From assembly GCA_018715805.1 (NCBI GenBank), contig DVKX01000018.1, positions 1 to 64,000 on the forward strand: DNA of 64,000 nucleotides. The letters run 5' to 3'. The notes under the pieces were generated by a model. That model was not told the origin of the DNA and did no database searches. It saw nothing but the letters and a program-made list of their open reading frames with translations. A program made the translations under genes and the position numbers. Shown here piece after piece: positions 53,231 through 62,948 of the stretch. Numbering within the stretch: the stretch's first letter is position 1; the number at the start of each line of letters is the position of its first letter. The stretch comes from Candidatus Faecousia intestinigallinarum (GTDB lineage: Bacteria; Bacillota; Clostridia; Oscillospirales; Oscillospiraceae).

Positions 53231-56200
53231 ATAACGCCGCAAAAGTATTCCTATGGAAAAAGTATAAGTACGCCGCTTTTACCTGTTTTTCAAAAATCCG
53301 GCTGAGCGCCTTTCCATAGGCGGCAACCTGGGGACGATACCGTTCCACCACCAGCGGAAGCGCAGCCTCCGTCACCATATCGGTTTTGAAGTCGATGATC
53401 ACCAGTCCGTCTGATTCTACCAGCGCGCAGTCCACCACGCCCTGCAGCAGTATCTGTTCCCCCGCAAGTTCCGCTCCATAATCCGAAGCGTCCTGCAAAA
53501 TGGAAAACTTAAATTCCCGCAGGATTTCTCCGCCGCTGCGCAGTTTTTCTCCCAATGGACTTGCAAAAAAAGCGGCTATTTGCCTGCTGTTTACCATTGC
53601 AGACTGCTCCTGCGTAAGAAAGCGTTCCCTGGCCAGCCATGCAATCTCCGCTTCCACACCGGCCAGATCTCCGCAATTCTCATAACGGATATATTGCATG
53701 GCTGCGTGCATGGCGCTGCCATAGTCCTTTCCCCCGGCGCTTTTCTCACCCAGAAACGCCGGTTTGCGCCAAGGCCGTACAGCTTCATTCTGCACGCGGG
53801 CGTTCTCCGCTGCCTCCTGATCCTTAGGACGACCCTTCAGCTGGGTAGCCGTTAACTTGCTGGGCGCCTTGGTGGCCGGAAGATGCGCATAGTGAAATGC
53901 CAACCCACTGCGAATGGCCTCCACCTCTTCTTCCCCAACGGCCGCAGCCGCTGCCATCGGCGCCGCTGACTGAGCAGCTACCGCAGGCGCGTTGACCAGA
54001 CGGATAGCCCACGGCGCCTGGGAGCTGCTGGTTTCCTGCGGTCTGCCGACCAGCGCAAACAATTCCCCGGCCTCTGTGCGGCGCAGCGCCGCCAGCAAAA
54101 CCCATTCCCCTGGACACACCGCAGAAGCGGTCAGCAATTCCCGCTGTCCCAAGTCCATACGCAGCACCAGATCCCGCAGCGTTTTCTCCAGGTATTTTTC
54201 CGCATAGGTCATAATCAAGCGATCTCTGGCACGGGTCATCGCCACATACAATACCCGCATTTCTTCGGATAAACTCTCCTCCCCAGCTTTTACACCAATT
54301 GCCCGTTTGGAGATCGCCGGGTAACGGACGCGATGCTCGCTGTCCACACAGGACAGCCCCAGTCCCAATTCCTGATGGCAAAGTACCTGCGCACGCAGGC
54401 TTTCCCGATTGAACTCCCGGGACAATCCGCACAGGAACACCACTGGAAATTCCAGCCCCTTGGACTTGTGGATGCTCATGATCTGTACGCCCGTACTTTC
54501 CCGCTCACCCACCGGAATCAATCCCTGCTCCCCAAGAATTTGCAGATGGGTCAAAAATTGTTCCAAATCCCGCTGCCCTCCGGCGGCATAGTCCAATGCG
54601 TACTGGTGGAACGCCTGCACATTTCGCAGCCGTTCGCCCCCATCCGGCTGGGCGGCAAAAATACTGTCCAGTCTTGTGAGGAGCAGAACCTTTTGCAGCA
54701 GTTCCGGCAGACCGGAGGTACGTTCTTCCCGTCGCAGGGATTCCAGCACCTCCAAAAAATGCAGCGTCTTGGGTCTATCGTCCAGCTGCAGGGCATCATA
54801 AAAACCGCCGCTGCGGTTTTTTGTCCGGACGGCGGCCAAGTCCTCGGCGGTAAAGCCAAATACCGGACTTGCCAAAACCGCGATCAGGGGGATGTCCTGC
54901 CGGGGATTACTGATGACCTGCAGGAGCGCGTGGAACGCGCCCACTTCCGGCGTCCGCAGCAAATCCCCGCCTCCTCCAGCATTGCACGGGATACCGCGCC
55001 GCTGAAGCGCTGCCCGAAACTGCGCCCCCACACTGCCGGGAGATCGCAGCAAAATCACAATGTCCTCGGCTTTGATGGGACGCAGACCTTCTTCTCCCCG
55101 AATCATGTGGCTGCCGTCCAGCAATGCAGCGATCCGCTCCGCTGCAAAGGCAGCTTCCTCGGCATAAGTATCCCGCTCCACAGGGATGGCGTGAAGCTCC
55201 ACCTCTGCTTCCCCCAAAGGGATATGCGGGATCCCCTCCTGCAACGCCTCTCCGTCGCCATAGTCCAAGCCGCCTACCCGCGCCGTCATACAGGTGCGGA
55301 ACACATGGTTCGCAGCCTCCAATATTGCGCCGCCGGAGCGAAAATTCCGGGAAAGAAGCACTTTTCTCCCCTGCCCTGCCTCCGCCTGACCCGCTGGTGC
55401 AAAAGCGGCATATTTTTTTAAGAAAATGCCCGGATCCGCCAGACGAAACTGATAAACGGATTGCTTCACATCTCCCACCAGAAAGAGGTTGCTCCGCTCC
55501 CGCGTCAACGCCGCGAAAATGGCGTCCTGCACCGTATTGGAATCCTGGTATTCATCCACCATGATCTCCCGGAATCGCGCCGATACCTCCCGCGCCGCCG
55601 CAGTAAGACCTGTGCGTCCTTTTCCCAGCAGCAGATCCAGTGTTCTGTGCTCCAAATCGCCGAAATCCACAATCCGCCGCCGTTTTTTTGCCTCCGCATA
55701 TCCCTGAGAAAACTGTTCCACCAGGGAAACCAGTCCCTGGGCAGCCAGCGCTGTCTGCCGCAGATCCGCAAGCACCTGCTCTCCATCATCCGAGAAAGCG
55801 GCCAGCTTTTTCCCCAGACCCTTTTTGCAGGCGTCCCGCACGGCCTTGATCCGTTCCGCCGTGTCCGGATCTCCTGCCTTTTTAGAAAAGGTCAGGCGGC
55901 CGTAATCCACATCCTTCCATCTGTGCACTTCCTGCCAAGTGCCGCTTTCCCGCAGCCTTTTCAGCTGCGTCACAGTGGCCTGGAGCACATCTGCCGCCTT
56001 CTCCCATCCTGTCACCGCCCCCGCCTGGGACGCGCACACGGATAGCGCGGCAATCTGCTGCTCCAAATACACCTGCAAATCTTCTATTAGAAACCGCCCC
56101 CAAATGGTTTCCTCCGGGGCGGAAATCCCCTGGCAGGCGCAATCCTCCCGGCACTTTTTCAGCCACGCGGCAGGGTCTAAGTGGCAGCGTGCACTGTCGT

Positions 56201-56741
56201 ATACCTTTTGAATGATCTCCGGCACCAGGCTGTCGGTACGTCCCAGTCCCTGACTGTCCACAAACGCGCGGAAGCCGGCGTTCTCTCCTGCCTGGGCATA
56301 TTGCTCGTCCAGCAGACCCTGCAATACCTGTTCCCGCAGTTCCTTACATTCGTTTTCATCCGCTACCCGGAAATCCCCCGGTAAATCCAGCCGGTAGACA
56401 TACTCTCGGAGAAGATCACCGCAAAAGCTATGTACGGTAGAAATCTTCGCCAAGTAAAGCCGCTGCATCTGGCGCTGCAAATGCCGGTTTTCCGGATTGG
56501 CGGCAATCTCCCGGGATAGTCTATCGGCGATTTTGCCCCGCAGTTCTGTTGCTGCGGCTTTGGTATAAGTAATGATGAGAAACTCATCCATATTTGCAGG
56601 GGACTGTGCATCCGTCAGATAGCCCATAAGCCGGTCTACCAGCACCTTGGTTTTACCCGAGCCGGCGGCGGCGGAAACCAATAGATCTCCGCCCCGTTCT
56701 ACAACGGCCTGCCGCTGTTCCGGAGTTAGTTGTTCAGCCAT
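53229..56741 (-). CDS. addA: Helicase-nuclease subunit AddA
   Basis: AddA with AddB resects double-strand breaks and loads RecA. The ATG at 56741 has AAAGGAGG upstream, giving 1170 residues and an 8-base overlap with addB. It has Walker A SAAAGSGKTKVL, motif II VDEYQDSNTVQ, GDVKQSVYQFR, LSRNFRS, YVAMTRARDRL and a C-terminal RecB-type nuclease domain with GKDYGSAMHAAM and the metal site LVIIDFKTD. The length is close to Bacillus AddA (1232). It supplies the motor and one nuclease of the complex. Confidence 0.96.
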   Translation of the reverse strand: MAEQLTPEQRQAVVERGGDLLVSAAAGSGKTKVLVDRLMGYLTDAQSPANMDEFLIITYTKAAATELRGKIADRLSREIAANPENRHLQRQMQRLYLAKISTVHSFCGDLLREYVYRLDLPGDFRVADENECKELREQVLQGLLDEQYAQAGENAGFRAFVDSQGLGRTDSLVPEIIQKVYDSARCHLDPAAWLKKCREDCACQGISAPEETIWGRFLIEDLQVYLEQQIAALSVCASQAGAVTGWEKAADVLQATVTQLKRLRESGTWQEVHRWKDVDYGRLTFSKKAGDPDTAERIKAVRDACKKGLGKKLAAFSDDGEQVLADLRQTALAAQGLVSLVEQFSQGYAEAKKRRRIVDFGDLEHRTLDLLLGKGRTGLTAAAREVSARFREIMVDEYQDSNTVQDAIFAALTRERSNLFLVGDVKQSVYQFRLADPGIFLKKYAAFAPAGQAEAGQGRKVLLSRNFRSGGAILEAANHVFRTCMTARVGGLDYGDGEALQEGIPHIPLGEAEVELHAIPVERDTYAEEAAFAAERIAALLDGSHMIRGEEGLRPIKAEDIVILLRSPGSVGAQFRAALQRRGIPCNAGGGGDLLRTPEVGAFHALLQVISNPRQDIPLIAVLASPVFGFTAEDLAAVRTKNRSGGFYDALQLDDRPKTLHFLEVLESLRREERTSGLPELLQKVLLLTRLDSIFAAQPDGGERLRNVQAFHQYALDYAAGGQRDLEQFLTHLQILGEQGLIPVGERESTGVQIMSIHKSKGLEFPVVFLCGLSREFNRESLRAQVLCHQELGLGLSCVDSEHRVRYPAISKRAIGVKAGEESLSEEMRVLYVAMTRARDRLIMTYAEKYLEKTLRDLVLRMDLGQRELLTASAVCPGEWVLLAALRRTEAGELFALVGRPQETSSSQAPWAIRLVNAPAVAAQSAAPMAAAAAVGEEEVEAIRSGLAFHYAHLPATKAPSKLTATQLKGRPKDQEAAENARVQNEAVRPWRKPAFLGEKSAGGKDYGSAMHAAMQYIRYENCGDLAGVEAEIAWLARERFLTQEQSAMVNSRQIAAFFASPLGEKLRSGGEILREFKFSILQDASDYGAELAGEQILLQGVVDCALVESDGLVIIDFKTDMVTEAALPLVVERYRPQVAAYGKALSRIFEKQVKAAYLYFFHRNTFAAL

Positions 56742-59700
56742 GGGTATCCTCCTTTTCCAGCCGATCCCAGAATTCCTGGGCGGTGATCTTTTGATAATTT
56801 CTCCTGCCGGGAACGCTGTCCGGGTAGCAGACAGCGCCATAGGGGCAGTAGGTACAAGCATTGAAGCTGGCGCCGCGGGTATAAGGATTTGCTTCTACCA
56901 TGCCGGAGGCGATCTCGTCCGCCATTTTGCCCAGTACATGATAAACATAGCGTTCCAGCAGCTTCAGCTGTTCCCGGGTAGCAATGTCTCCCGTCAGAGA
57001 ACCGTCCTTCTTCCAGGTGCAGCAAAGCCGTTTTCGATCCTCCGGTTCCATGGCGCGGAGCACCGCTTCATCGGCCAGAAGCAAGCCGCTGCGCCTCCAT
57101 AGGCTCTGTCGTTCCTTTTCCGCCTCCTCCGGTGTAAGTCTGCCGTCGGCTGCCAGATAGTTCGCCCGCGCCGGAAAATACTGCACTCCTGCAGGTCTGG
57201 CGGATTTGCCAAGGAGTTTTTCCCCATGATCCGCCAGCGCAAAGAGATAGAGCACCATTTGCAGACCCAGACCATAATACAGATCGCAGTAGTCCAATTC
57301 CTTTTTGCCCGTTTTATAATCCACCACACGGAAGTATTTCTGACCCGACGCCATCCAGACGTCCACCCGATCCACAAATCCCCGCAATAGGGCGTCCGTT
57401 TCCTGACCGTGAACGGCAATGTATGGGGCTTCTCCCTGCGGCTCGCCAAACGCCACTTCAAAGCCCACAGGTTCAAACTCCGAGCGGGACAGTTCCTCCC
57501 ACAGTTCACCCGCCACCATGGTAAGCTCCTGGTCGTTCCGCGCCAGCAAATAGCGCAGACGTTGTGAATCCAGCTGTCCAAAGCGCTCTGCGGCATACGC
57601 CGCCGCATAGGACAAGGCGATGGACAGTGTCTCATCTTTGCCGATCTGGTGGAATCCGCCCCGGGTCATCACCGTTTTTCCCGTTGCCTCCAGCACCGCG
57701 TGGATGTAGGTGCCGAACTCCATGGGATCCACGGACGCTTCCTTCCGTTCCTGCGCGCGGAGGCCATATTGAAGAAAATAACTCAGGCGGCACTGCGCCT
57801 GCCTGTCCACCTGTGACGCAGACAGACGCAGCACATCTCCATAGAGTTCTCGTGCCGTTGCCCGGGAGATTCTGCCCAGGCTGTGGGTCGCGCGTCTTTC
57901 CATCTCTTGGTATTCCCGGGAAATTCCCAGCCGCTCCGCCTGCTCTGCCGCCTGAAAGCGGGCAAGATAAGCGCCCGCTTCCCTGGGATCTGCCAAAACG
58001 CTTCCCAAGGGAGCGTCCAACTTTTTCTCGCCGCCAGCCATCTGCGCAAGGCGTCGGAATACATAGGACGGCTGTCCTGCGGGGCAAAACACCCGAATAC
58101 TCCGGCGGCTTCCCGAAAACACCTCATAGATCTCCGCAAACTCCGCCTGCAACCCCTCCAGATTGCCGCCGGTAAGGGGAACCCCCAGCTGCCGCACCGC
58201 CACCCGTTCCTGATCGGTAAGTACGCCGGAAGCGCCGCTGTAGCCCGGAAGCTGCCCCTCCAACGCCCCCAATACCAGCAAATGCTCTACCTGCTGGCAG
58301 CGCATGGCAGATACCGACCCTGCCGTCACCGCATCCAGCACCGGCGGGATCGTCCCTACGTCATACTGCCGCAGCAGCAGACTCAGCAACCTTGGAAACA
58401 CATCCCGATCCATGGAGGATTCGCCCAGGACGCCGTACATCTGTTCCAGCGCCCCGCACAGAATGTCCCAAAGCTGATTCGCCACCTGCGCGCCGCGAAG
58501 ATCTCCTGCGGCTTCCCGCTGGGCTGCCAGGGCTTCCAGCCCCTGACGAAGCTGGATTTCCTCCAAAAAATTGGTCAGTGCCAACACCTGTCCCGCCAAA
58601 TCCTTTGCCTCCCGGAATGCCGATGCCAAGCGAGTCAGCGGTTCTATATGGAACTGCCGGGCGTTATTTAGTTCCTGAAGGAGCGCTCTGTCTGCCTGGC
58701 TCCATTCCTGGCCAAGACCACGGGGATGGTTGTTCCATTCCTTCTGCCACCGGCTGCCGCTGACCCCCCACAGAATCGCATAATTTTCAATTTTGTCAAA
58801 AATATCTTCCTCCCATTGCAGCAACGATTTTAGATACCGCAGGACATCCTGCTGCGCCAATCCCCCCAGGGCGGCCTCCAACGCGCTGACCACCGAACGA
58901 ATTCCTGGCTTGTGAAGAATGTCCTCCGTACCCGATTGGTATAAAGGAATCCCCATCCGGTCAAAGGCCAGACGAAGCGGATATTCATACTCCGCCATAT
59001 CTCCGCAGGCGATGCCGATATCCCGATAGCGCGCACCTTGGGTCGCCAGGCGCAGCACCTGCTCCGCCGCAGCCTGACATTCCTGATAGACTGTATCCGT
59101 TCGGTATGCCCTCAGAACCTCCTGCCCCTCTGGCAAGCGGGGGATGCTCCCCTGGAACAACGCCTCCCGTACTGGCAGCAGCGGGGTATCCGTTTCCACT
59201 ATCCATTCCTTTTTTACCGTCACGCCTGCTTTTTGGGCGTATTGCAGCAGCTGCCGAGCCGTTTGCCCTGCCTTTTCAAAGGCCATGCGGGCAGAACCGG
59301 GGCAATCGCAGGTCAAGGCCACTGTGACCTCGGCGCTATTCTGGATCATATGCTCTAAAATGGATAAATGCTGGCGGGTAAAGTCTGGAAAGCCCACTAT
59401 GTAGAAGATCTGCTCCCGGGCAAAATCGCTGTCCTCCAGCTGCTCCAGAAGCCAGTTCATTTGATCCCTGGGATCCTTTTTCCCGCGCTGGCAAATACCA
59501 TCGTAGGCTTCCAGGAGCAGGGATAACTCCTCTAATTTCTGCGCCAGCATCCCATCCGTCCGCTGGGACGCCAAACGCAGATCTTCCCCAGAAATGCCGC
59601 AGCGCTTAAACTCATCCACGCCGTTGACCAGTTCCGTCAGAAATTCCGGCTTTGTCTCCACGGCGGCGTAGGCCTTCAGTCGGCTGTGCAGCTGGCGGGC

Positions 59701-59988
59701 AGCCGCCGCCATTGCCACCACGCGGCCGCCATTGTCCAGACATTCCTCAGCGGCCGCGCCCACGCTGTCCGCCACCCGTCGGGCAAGTCGAGTAAAGGAC
59801 AGCACCTGGGCATACCGGCTGGCGGTATCTCCCGCCCAGGCGCACAACCGCCGCTCCATATCATGGCTGATTAGCTCCGGCACCAGCAAAATACGCTTGC
59901 CCCGTCGGTTCTTTACGTCTTCTGCGATCCGCTTCAGCAGCGTGTCGCGGTTCGCAACCCAATCCTTTCCCATCACCAAATGCAGCAC
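56734..59988 (-). CDS. addB: Helicase-nuclease subunit AddB, without a recognisable Walker A
   Basis: I choose the GTG at 59988, behind GGGGGAG, giving 1084 residues that start LHLVMGKDWVANRDTLL. At the place of the usual GxxGxGK[ST] loop stands GKDWVANRD, so ATP binding is probably lost. The inactivated helicase fold continues (RILLVPELISHDMERRLC), and the C-terminal nuclease keeps VDRVDVW and VVDYKTG. Iron-sulfur cysteines are present (QCRLSYF and ACTYCPYGAVC). It therefore seems to act as a DNA-scanning and nuclease partner, as proposed for AddB generally. A promoter lies at 60015-60043. Confidence 0.9.
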   Translation of the reverse strand: MLHLVMGKDWVANRDTLLKRIAEDVKNRRGKRILLVPELISHDMERRLCAWAGDTASRYAQVLSFTRLARRVADSVGAAAEECLDNGGRVVAMAAAARQLHSRLKAYAAVETKPEFLTELVNGVDEFKRCGISGEDLRLASQRTDGMLAQKLEELSLLLEAYDGICQRGKKDPRDQMNWLLEQLEDSDFAREQIFYIVGFPDFTRQHLSILEHMIQNSAEVTVALTCDCPGSARMAFEKAGQTARQLLQYAQKAGVTVKKEWIVETDTPLLPVREALFQGSIPRLPEGQEVLRAYRTDTVYQECQAAAEQVLRLATQGARYRDIGIACGDMAEYEYPLRLAFDRMGIPLYQSGTEDILHKPGIRSVVSALEAALGGLAQQDVLRYLKSLLQWEEDIFDKIENYAILWGVSGSRWQKEWNNHPRGLGQEWSQADRALLQELNNARQFHIEPLTRLASAFREAKDLAGQVLALTNFLEEIQLRQGLEALAAQREAAGDLRGAQVANQLWDILCGALEQMYGVLGESSMDRDVFPRLLSLLLRQYDVGTIPPVLDAVTAGSVSAMRCQQVEHLLVLGALEGQLPGYSGASGVLTDQERVAVRQLGVPLTGGNLEGLQAEFAEIYEVFSGSRRSIRVFCPAGQPSYVFRRLAQMAGGEKKLDAPLGSVLADPREAGAYLARFQAAEQAERLGISREYQEMERRATHSLGRISRATARELYGDVLRLSASQVDRQAQCRLSYFLQYGLRAQERKEASVDPMEFGTYIHAVLEATGKTVMTRGGFHQIGKDETLSIALSYAAAYAAERFGQLDSQRLRYLLARNDQELTMVAGELWEELSRSEFEPVGFEVAFGEPQGEAPYIAVHGQETDALLRGFVDRVDVWMASGQKYFRVVDYKTGKKELDYCDLYYGLGLQMVLYLFALADHGEKLLGKSARPAGVQYFPARANYLAADGRLTPEEAEKERQSLWRRSGLLLADEAVLRAMEPEDRKRLCCTWKKDGSLTGDIATREQLKLLERYVYHVLGKMADEIASGMVEANPYTRGASFNACTYCPYGAVCYPDSVPGRRNYQKITAQEFWDRLEKEDTHG

Positions 59989-60014
59989 GGGTACTCCCCC
60001 TCTCTCTTTTCTCC

Positions 60015-60043
60015 ATTGTATCACAGGTTTTGTCCAATAAACA
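60015..60043 (-). promoter_or_regulatory. Extended -10 promoter of addBA
   Basis: On the minus strand TGATACAAT (complement of 60015-60023) is an extended -10 element, with a weak -35 TGTTTA (complement of 60038-60043) 17 bases upstream. It lies between the spoIIR stop and the addB start. Confidence 0.5.
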
Positions 60044-60048
60044 GGGCA

Positions 60049-60657
60049 TTATTTACCCAGACCAAAGAAATTTTCCAGCTTGCCCAGACAGTCCAGGAAG
60101 AAAAAGCGCACCTCATTCTCTCCCTGCAGCGCTTCGGCCAGATTCTCCGGCAGCCCGGAACCAACAGCCACTGCGTCAAACCCTTCCGCAGTCGCCGGCA
60201 GGCAGAACTGTGGAAAAACCACGCACCACCAGTTTTTCCCTTGCGCTTCTCCAATACGGATTCGCAGGGACTCGTAAATTCCGGCTGGCAGGGCGAATGT
60301 GTCATAGACGCGCTTTGGAAATTCCTCCAATCCCAGGGTAACGACAGCTTCATCCATGCTGCCCGCCAAACGCAGCGCATCATTGGCGATCTGCTGCAAA
60401 TCCTGAATATGCGCCTGCAAAAACGCCTGCGCCTCATCCCTGGTAGGAATATTTTCCAGCAGGGGGGTTAAGTATTCTGTGATTGCGTCTCGCACTTGCA
60501 GCTTCACCGCCTGATCCTCGGCGCTGTCGGAATTTGCCACCACGTGCAGCCGAATCAGGCTCTCCCGGAGCAAATCCTTTTGCCCACAGAGATCCCAAAT
60601 ATATATTCCGATCCAAACCACTGCGGCCAAAAGAAACAGTTTCCATGCTTTTCTCAT
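60049..60657 (-). CDS. spoIIR: Stage II sporulation protein R
   Basis: SpoIIR is made in the forespore under SigF and secreted into the intermembrane space, where it triggers SpoIIGA to process pro-SigE. The 202-residue product has a signal/anchor sequence (KLFLLAAVVWIGIYIWDL) and the family core: SLIRLHVVANSDSAEDQAVKL, IRIGEAQGKNWWCVVFPQF. The Shine-Dalgarno is weak (GGACGG, 9 bases before ATG) and forms part of a hairpin with the ispE end. A SigF/SigG-like promoter overlaps that hairpin. Confidence 0.94.
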   Translation of the reverse strand: MRKAWKLFLLAAVVWIGIYIWDLCGQKDLLRESLIRLHVVANSDSAEDQAVKLQVRDAITEYLTPLLENIPTRDEAQAFLQAHIQDLQQIANDALRLAGSMDEAVVTLGLEEFPKRVYDTFALPAGIYESLRIRIGEAQGKNWWCVVFPQFCLPATAEGFDAVAVGSGLPENLAEALQGENEVRFFFLDCLGKLENFFGLGK

Positions 60658-60699
60658 AAAAAATCACCGTCCATAGGGAAATACTTCCAGTATGGACGG
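60658..60699 (-). terminator. Hairpin with T run between ispE and spoIIR
   Basis: CCGTCCATA (60667-60675) and TATGGACGG (60691-60699) pair over 9 bp. On the minus strand the hairpin is followed by TGATTTTTT and then at once by the spoIIR ATG. In readthrough RNA the stem would also hide the GGACGG ribosome site. Confidence 0.65.
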
Positions 60700-60717
60700 C
60701 AATCGGGAAAATTATAC
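60688..60717 (-). promoter_or_regulatory. SigF/SigG-like promoter of spoIIR
   Basis: On the minus strand GTATA (complement of 60713-60717) and CATACTG (complement of 60688-60694) are separated by 18 bases. This matches the forespore sigma pattern except for the last base. spoIIR is SigF-dependent in Bacillus. The -10 lies inside the hairpin's first arm. Confidence 0.5.
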
Positions 60718-61578
60718 ATTGGATACAGGCATGGAGATGAATACCTGGGGATAATTGTCCTTGAGCATATTGCACACCACAGCGGCATATTCAAAACTGG
60801 GCATGATCGCGTACACTGCGGAACCGCTGCCCGTCATCTGCTGCCCTAGAGAGCCGTAGCTGTTGCAGATGGACTTGATATAGTTCAATTCCAGGTGCTC
60901 TGCCGTTACTACCGGGTCAAACACATTGCCGATCAAATCGGCGACGCGCCCCAGTTCCCCGGCAAGCAATGCCGATTCCATAGCGCCGTGATCCGGCCGC
61001 CTGGCAATGGCAGTTTTATCCAGCTTCTGATACAGTTCCGGGGTGGACACGGAAAAATCGGGCTTCACCACCACAAACACACATTCCGGCATATCCGCCA
61101 GCTTCCGCAGGCGCTCTCCCCTGCCGGTAACCTCCGCCGTACCGCCCACCACGCAGAACGGCACATCGCTTCCCACCAGGCTGCCCAATTCCGCCAACGC
61201 CAAAATGGACAGCGGGCTGTTATAGTGCCGGTTCAGCGCCCGCAGCACAGCTGCGGCATCCGCGCTGCCGCCTCCCAGACCTGCCTGGGCAGGTATGCGC
61301 TTATTGATGCAAATATTCAGCCCGTTGGGGTCTTTTTGAACGGTGTCGAAGAATACCTTTGCCGCTTTCCAGGCCAGATTTTCCTCATCCGTGGGAAATC
61401 CCTCCTGCTGGCACATAACGCTCCAAGGTTTTCCAGTATCCAGCTCCAGCGTCACATCATCCCGCAGGGAAATCGTCTGCATGACGCTTTTAATATCGTG
61501 ATAGCCATCCGGACGCTTGCCCAGCACATCCAGGGTCAGATTGATCTTCGCAAAGGCCGGTTCCAAAAGTGTGTTCAT
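60712..61578 (-). CDS. ispE: 4-(cytidine 5'-diphospho)-2-C-methyl-D-erythritol kinase
   Basis: IspE is the GHMP kinase of the non-mevalonate isoprenoid pathway. The 288-residue product has the N-terminal FAKINLTLDVLGKRPDGYHD block, the ATP-binding loop PAQAGLGGGSADAAAVLRAL and the C-terminal GSLGQQMTGSGSAVYAI motif. It overlaps the DUF1015 gene by 4 bases. Use of this pathway is usual for Clostridia. The spoIIR gene lies downstream behind a hairpin. Confidence 0.97.
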   Translation of the reverse strand: MNTLLEPAFAKINLTLDVLGKRPDGYHDIKSVMQTISLRDDVTLELDTGKPWSVMCQQEGFPTDEENLAWKAAKVFFDTVQKDPNGLNICINKRIPAQAGLGGGSADAAAVLRALNRHYNSPLSILALAELGSLVGSDVPFCVVGGTAEVTGRGERLRKLADMPECVFVVVKPDFSVSTPELYQKLDKTAIARRPDHGAMESALLAGELGRVADLIGNVFDPVVTAEHLELNYIKSICNSYGSLGQQMTGSGSAVYAIMPSFEYAAVVCNMLKDNYPQVFISMPVSNV

Positions 61579-62810
61579 TGAATTTTTCTTCCTTCCAAAT
61601 AATATCGCTTCTCCCGGGCATGCCCCATGGAAAAGGTTTTGCGGGGCAGCACGCCTCCGATGGTCACATTGCGGAAGAGCGCTTCTTTGCCCATGGGAGG
61701 CAGCAGCAGCCCCAGGCTGTTCTCCTGCGCTGCCAGCGCGGCTACCGTCTCCGCGCCGTGGATGTAGTCGATTCTCCCCGGATGCGCAGACAAAAAATCA
61801 TCCAGCACCGGCTGAAGCACTGCCGCCGCCAACGCGCCCTCTTCTCTGCTAAGATACAGCGTCCCTTGTTCCCCGCCGCAGAGCCATGTAACCGGGTATC
61901 CGCCCGGGGCGCAGTGAACTTCCAGTGCCTGGCGCACCGCCCGGGTATCCACATCCATCAGGATTCTGTGGATTGGCTCAAACACCTGGCTGTCATCATG
62001 GATATTTTCCAATTCCACCAGGGCAAACCGGGCAGGACTATGAGAAAGATCCCTGCCCGGGCACTTCCGCTTCAAAGCCTCATAGCAGTCCTTGGCCGCA
62101 GCCAGGGAATGGTTTCCATCCCCCACCGCCAGCAGCACCTGGCTGCCGGGATAATCCCGGTATTTTTCCATACAGCGGGCGCAGTACGCCGCCATCCGTT
62201 CATCAAAAGCCGCAGCGTCTTCCCCGGACACCAATCGTCCGGTGATCCGGCCTCCGCCCTCCATCAGTTCAAAATCATAAAGCAGCGGCAGTTCCTCCTG
62301 TTTTTCCCAAAGCGGATCCAGGAGAGAATGGGTTTCATCGTCGCAGAGCATAATTACATGGGGAAATTCCAGACTGGCACCGCTTCGTATCTCCATTCTG
62401 GGCGGTATCCGCTCCAGCACAGTCTTTTCCGTGGCTCGAATCGGAGAAGCGGAGCCAGCGCGGTAGTCGTATTGCTCCAGATCCACCATACCCACAATTC
62501 CCTGGCGAACCATGCCGTTTTGCAGCCTGCGGCGAACATACACATAGCTGTCCGCATATTCCTGAAAGCCGCCGTTTGCCAGCATATCGGCCATAACTGT
62601 GTAGATCGCCGTCCGATTCGGCTTCTTTCCTATCTCCAGTTCCGCCTCCGGCAGCACCATATGCAGTGTGGACGGCGCTTCTCCCACGCACGCCCGTACC
62701 CGCTGCCAATAGGATAGATCCGATGTAAATTGATCGCAGGCGATTACCGCCCATTTTTCCAGTTCTGCCTCTTTGGGAAGCAGAATCCGCGCGCTTTGAA
62801 ACAGTTTCAT
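61575..62810 (-). CDS. DUF1015 family protein
   Basis: The 411-residue protein shows the DUF1015 hallmarks: an N-terminal LLPKEAELEKWAVIACDQFTS block, the highly conserved VGDGNHSLAAAKDCYE motif and a C-terminal FSMGHAREKRYYLEGRK segment. The family is widespread and sometimes annotated as a SpoOJ/ParA/ParB/RepB-family protein, but no biochemical role is established to my knowledge. The HxxxAAK and DGNH residues suggest an enzyme active site. It is translationally coupled to ispE. Confidence 0.88.
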   Translation of the reverse strand: MKLFQSARILLPKEAELEKWAVIACDQFTSDLSYWQRVRACVGEAPSTLHMVLPEAELEIGKKPNRTAIYTVMADMLANGGFQEYADSYVYVRRRLQNGMVRQGIVGMVDLEQYDYRAGSASPIRATEKTVLERIPPRMEIRSGASLEFPHVIMLCDDETHSLLDPLWEKQEELPLLYDFELMEGGGRITGRLVSGEDAAAFDERMAAYCARCMEKYRDYPGSQVLLAVGDGNHSLAAAKDCYEALKRKCPGRDLSHSPARFALVELENIHDDSQVFEPIHRILMDVDTRAVRQALEVHCAPGGYPVTWLCGGEQGTLYLSREEGALAAAVLQPVLDDFLSAHPGRIDYIHGAETVAALAAQENSLGLLLPPMGKEALFRNVTIGGVLPRKTFSMGHAREKRYYLEGRKIQ

Positions 62811-62948
62811 GCTTTTCGCCGCCTTTCCTTTGCCATTATATCGAATATTGCAAAAATTTGCAATTCCCAGGAAGCCGCTTTCCTGAATTGTATATTTCTT
62901 TCCCAGCGGGAAACCCTATGGACAGCAAATAGGAAGGGAGTAATAGGT

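Noticed and set aside
53051-53242. Minus-strand frame with Ser-Gly-Ser-Asp repeats
   Set aside because: It is the complement of the Asn/Gln-rich microprotein and includes the terminator. The plus-strand frame has the ribosome site and the operon context.
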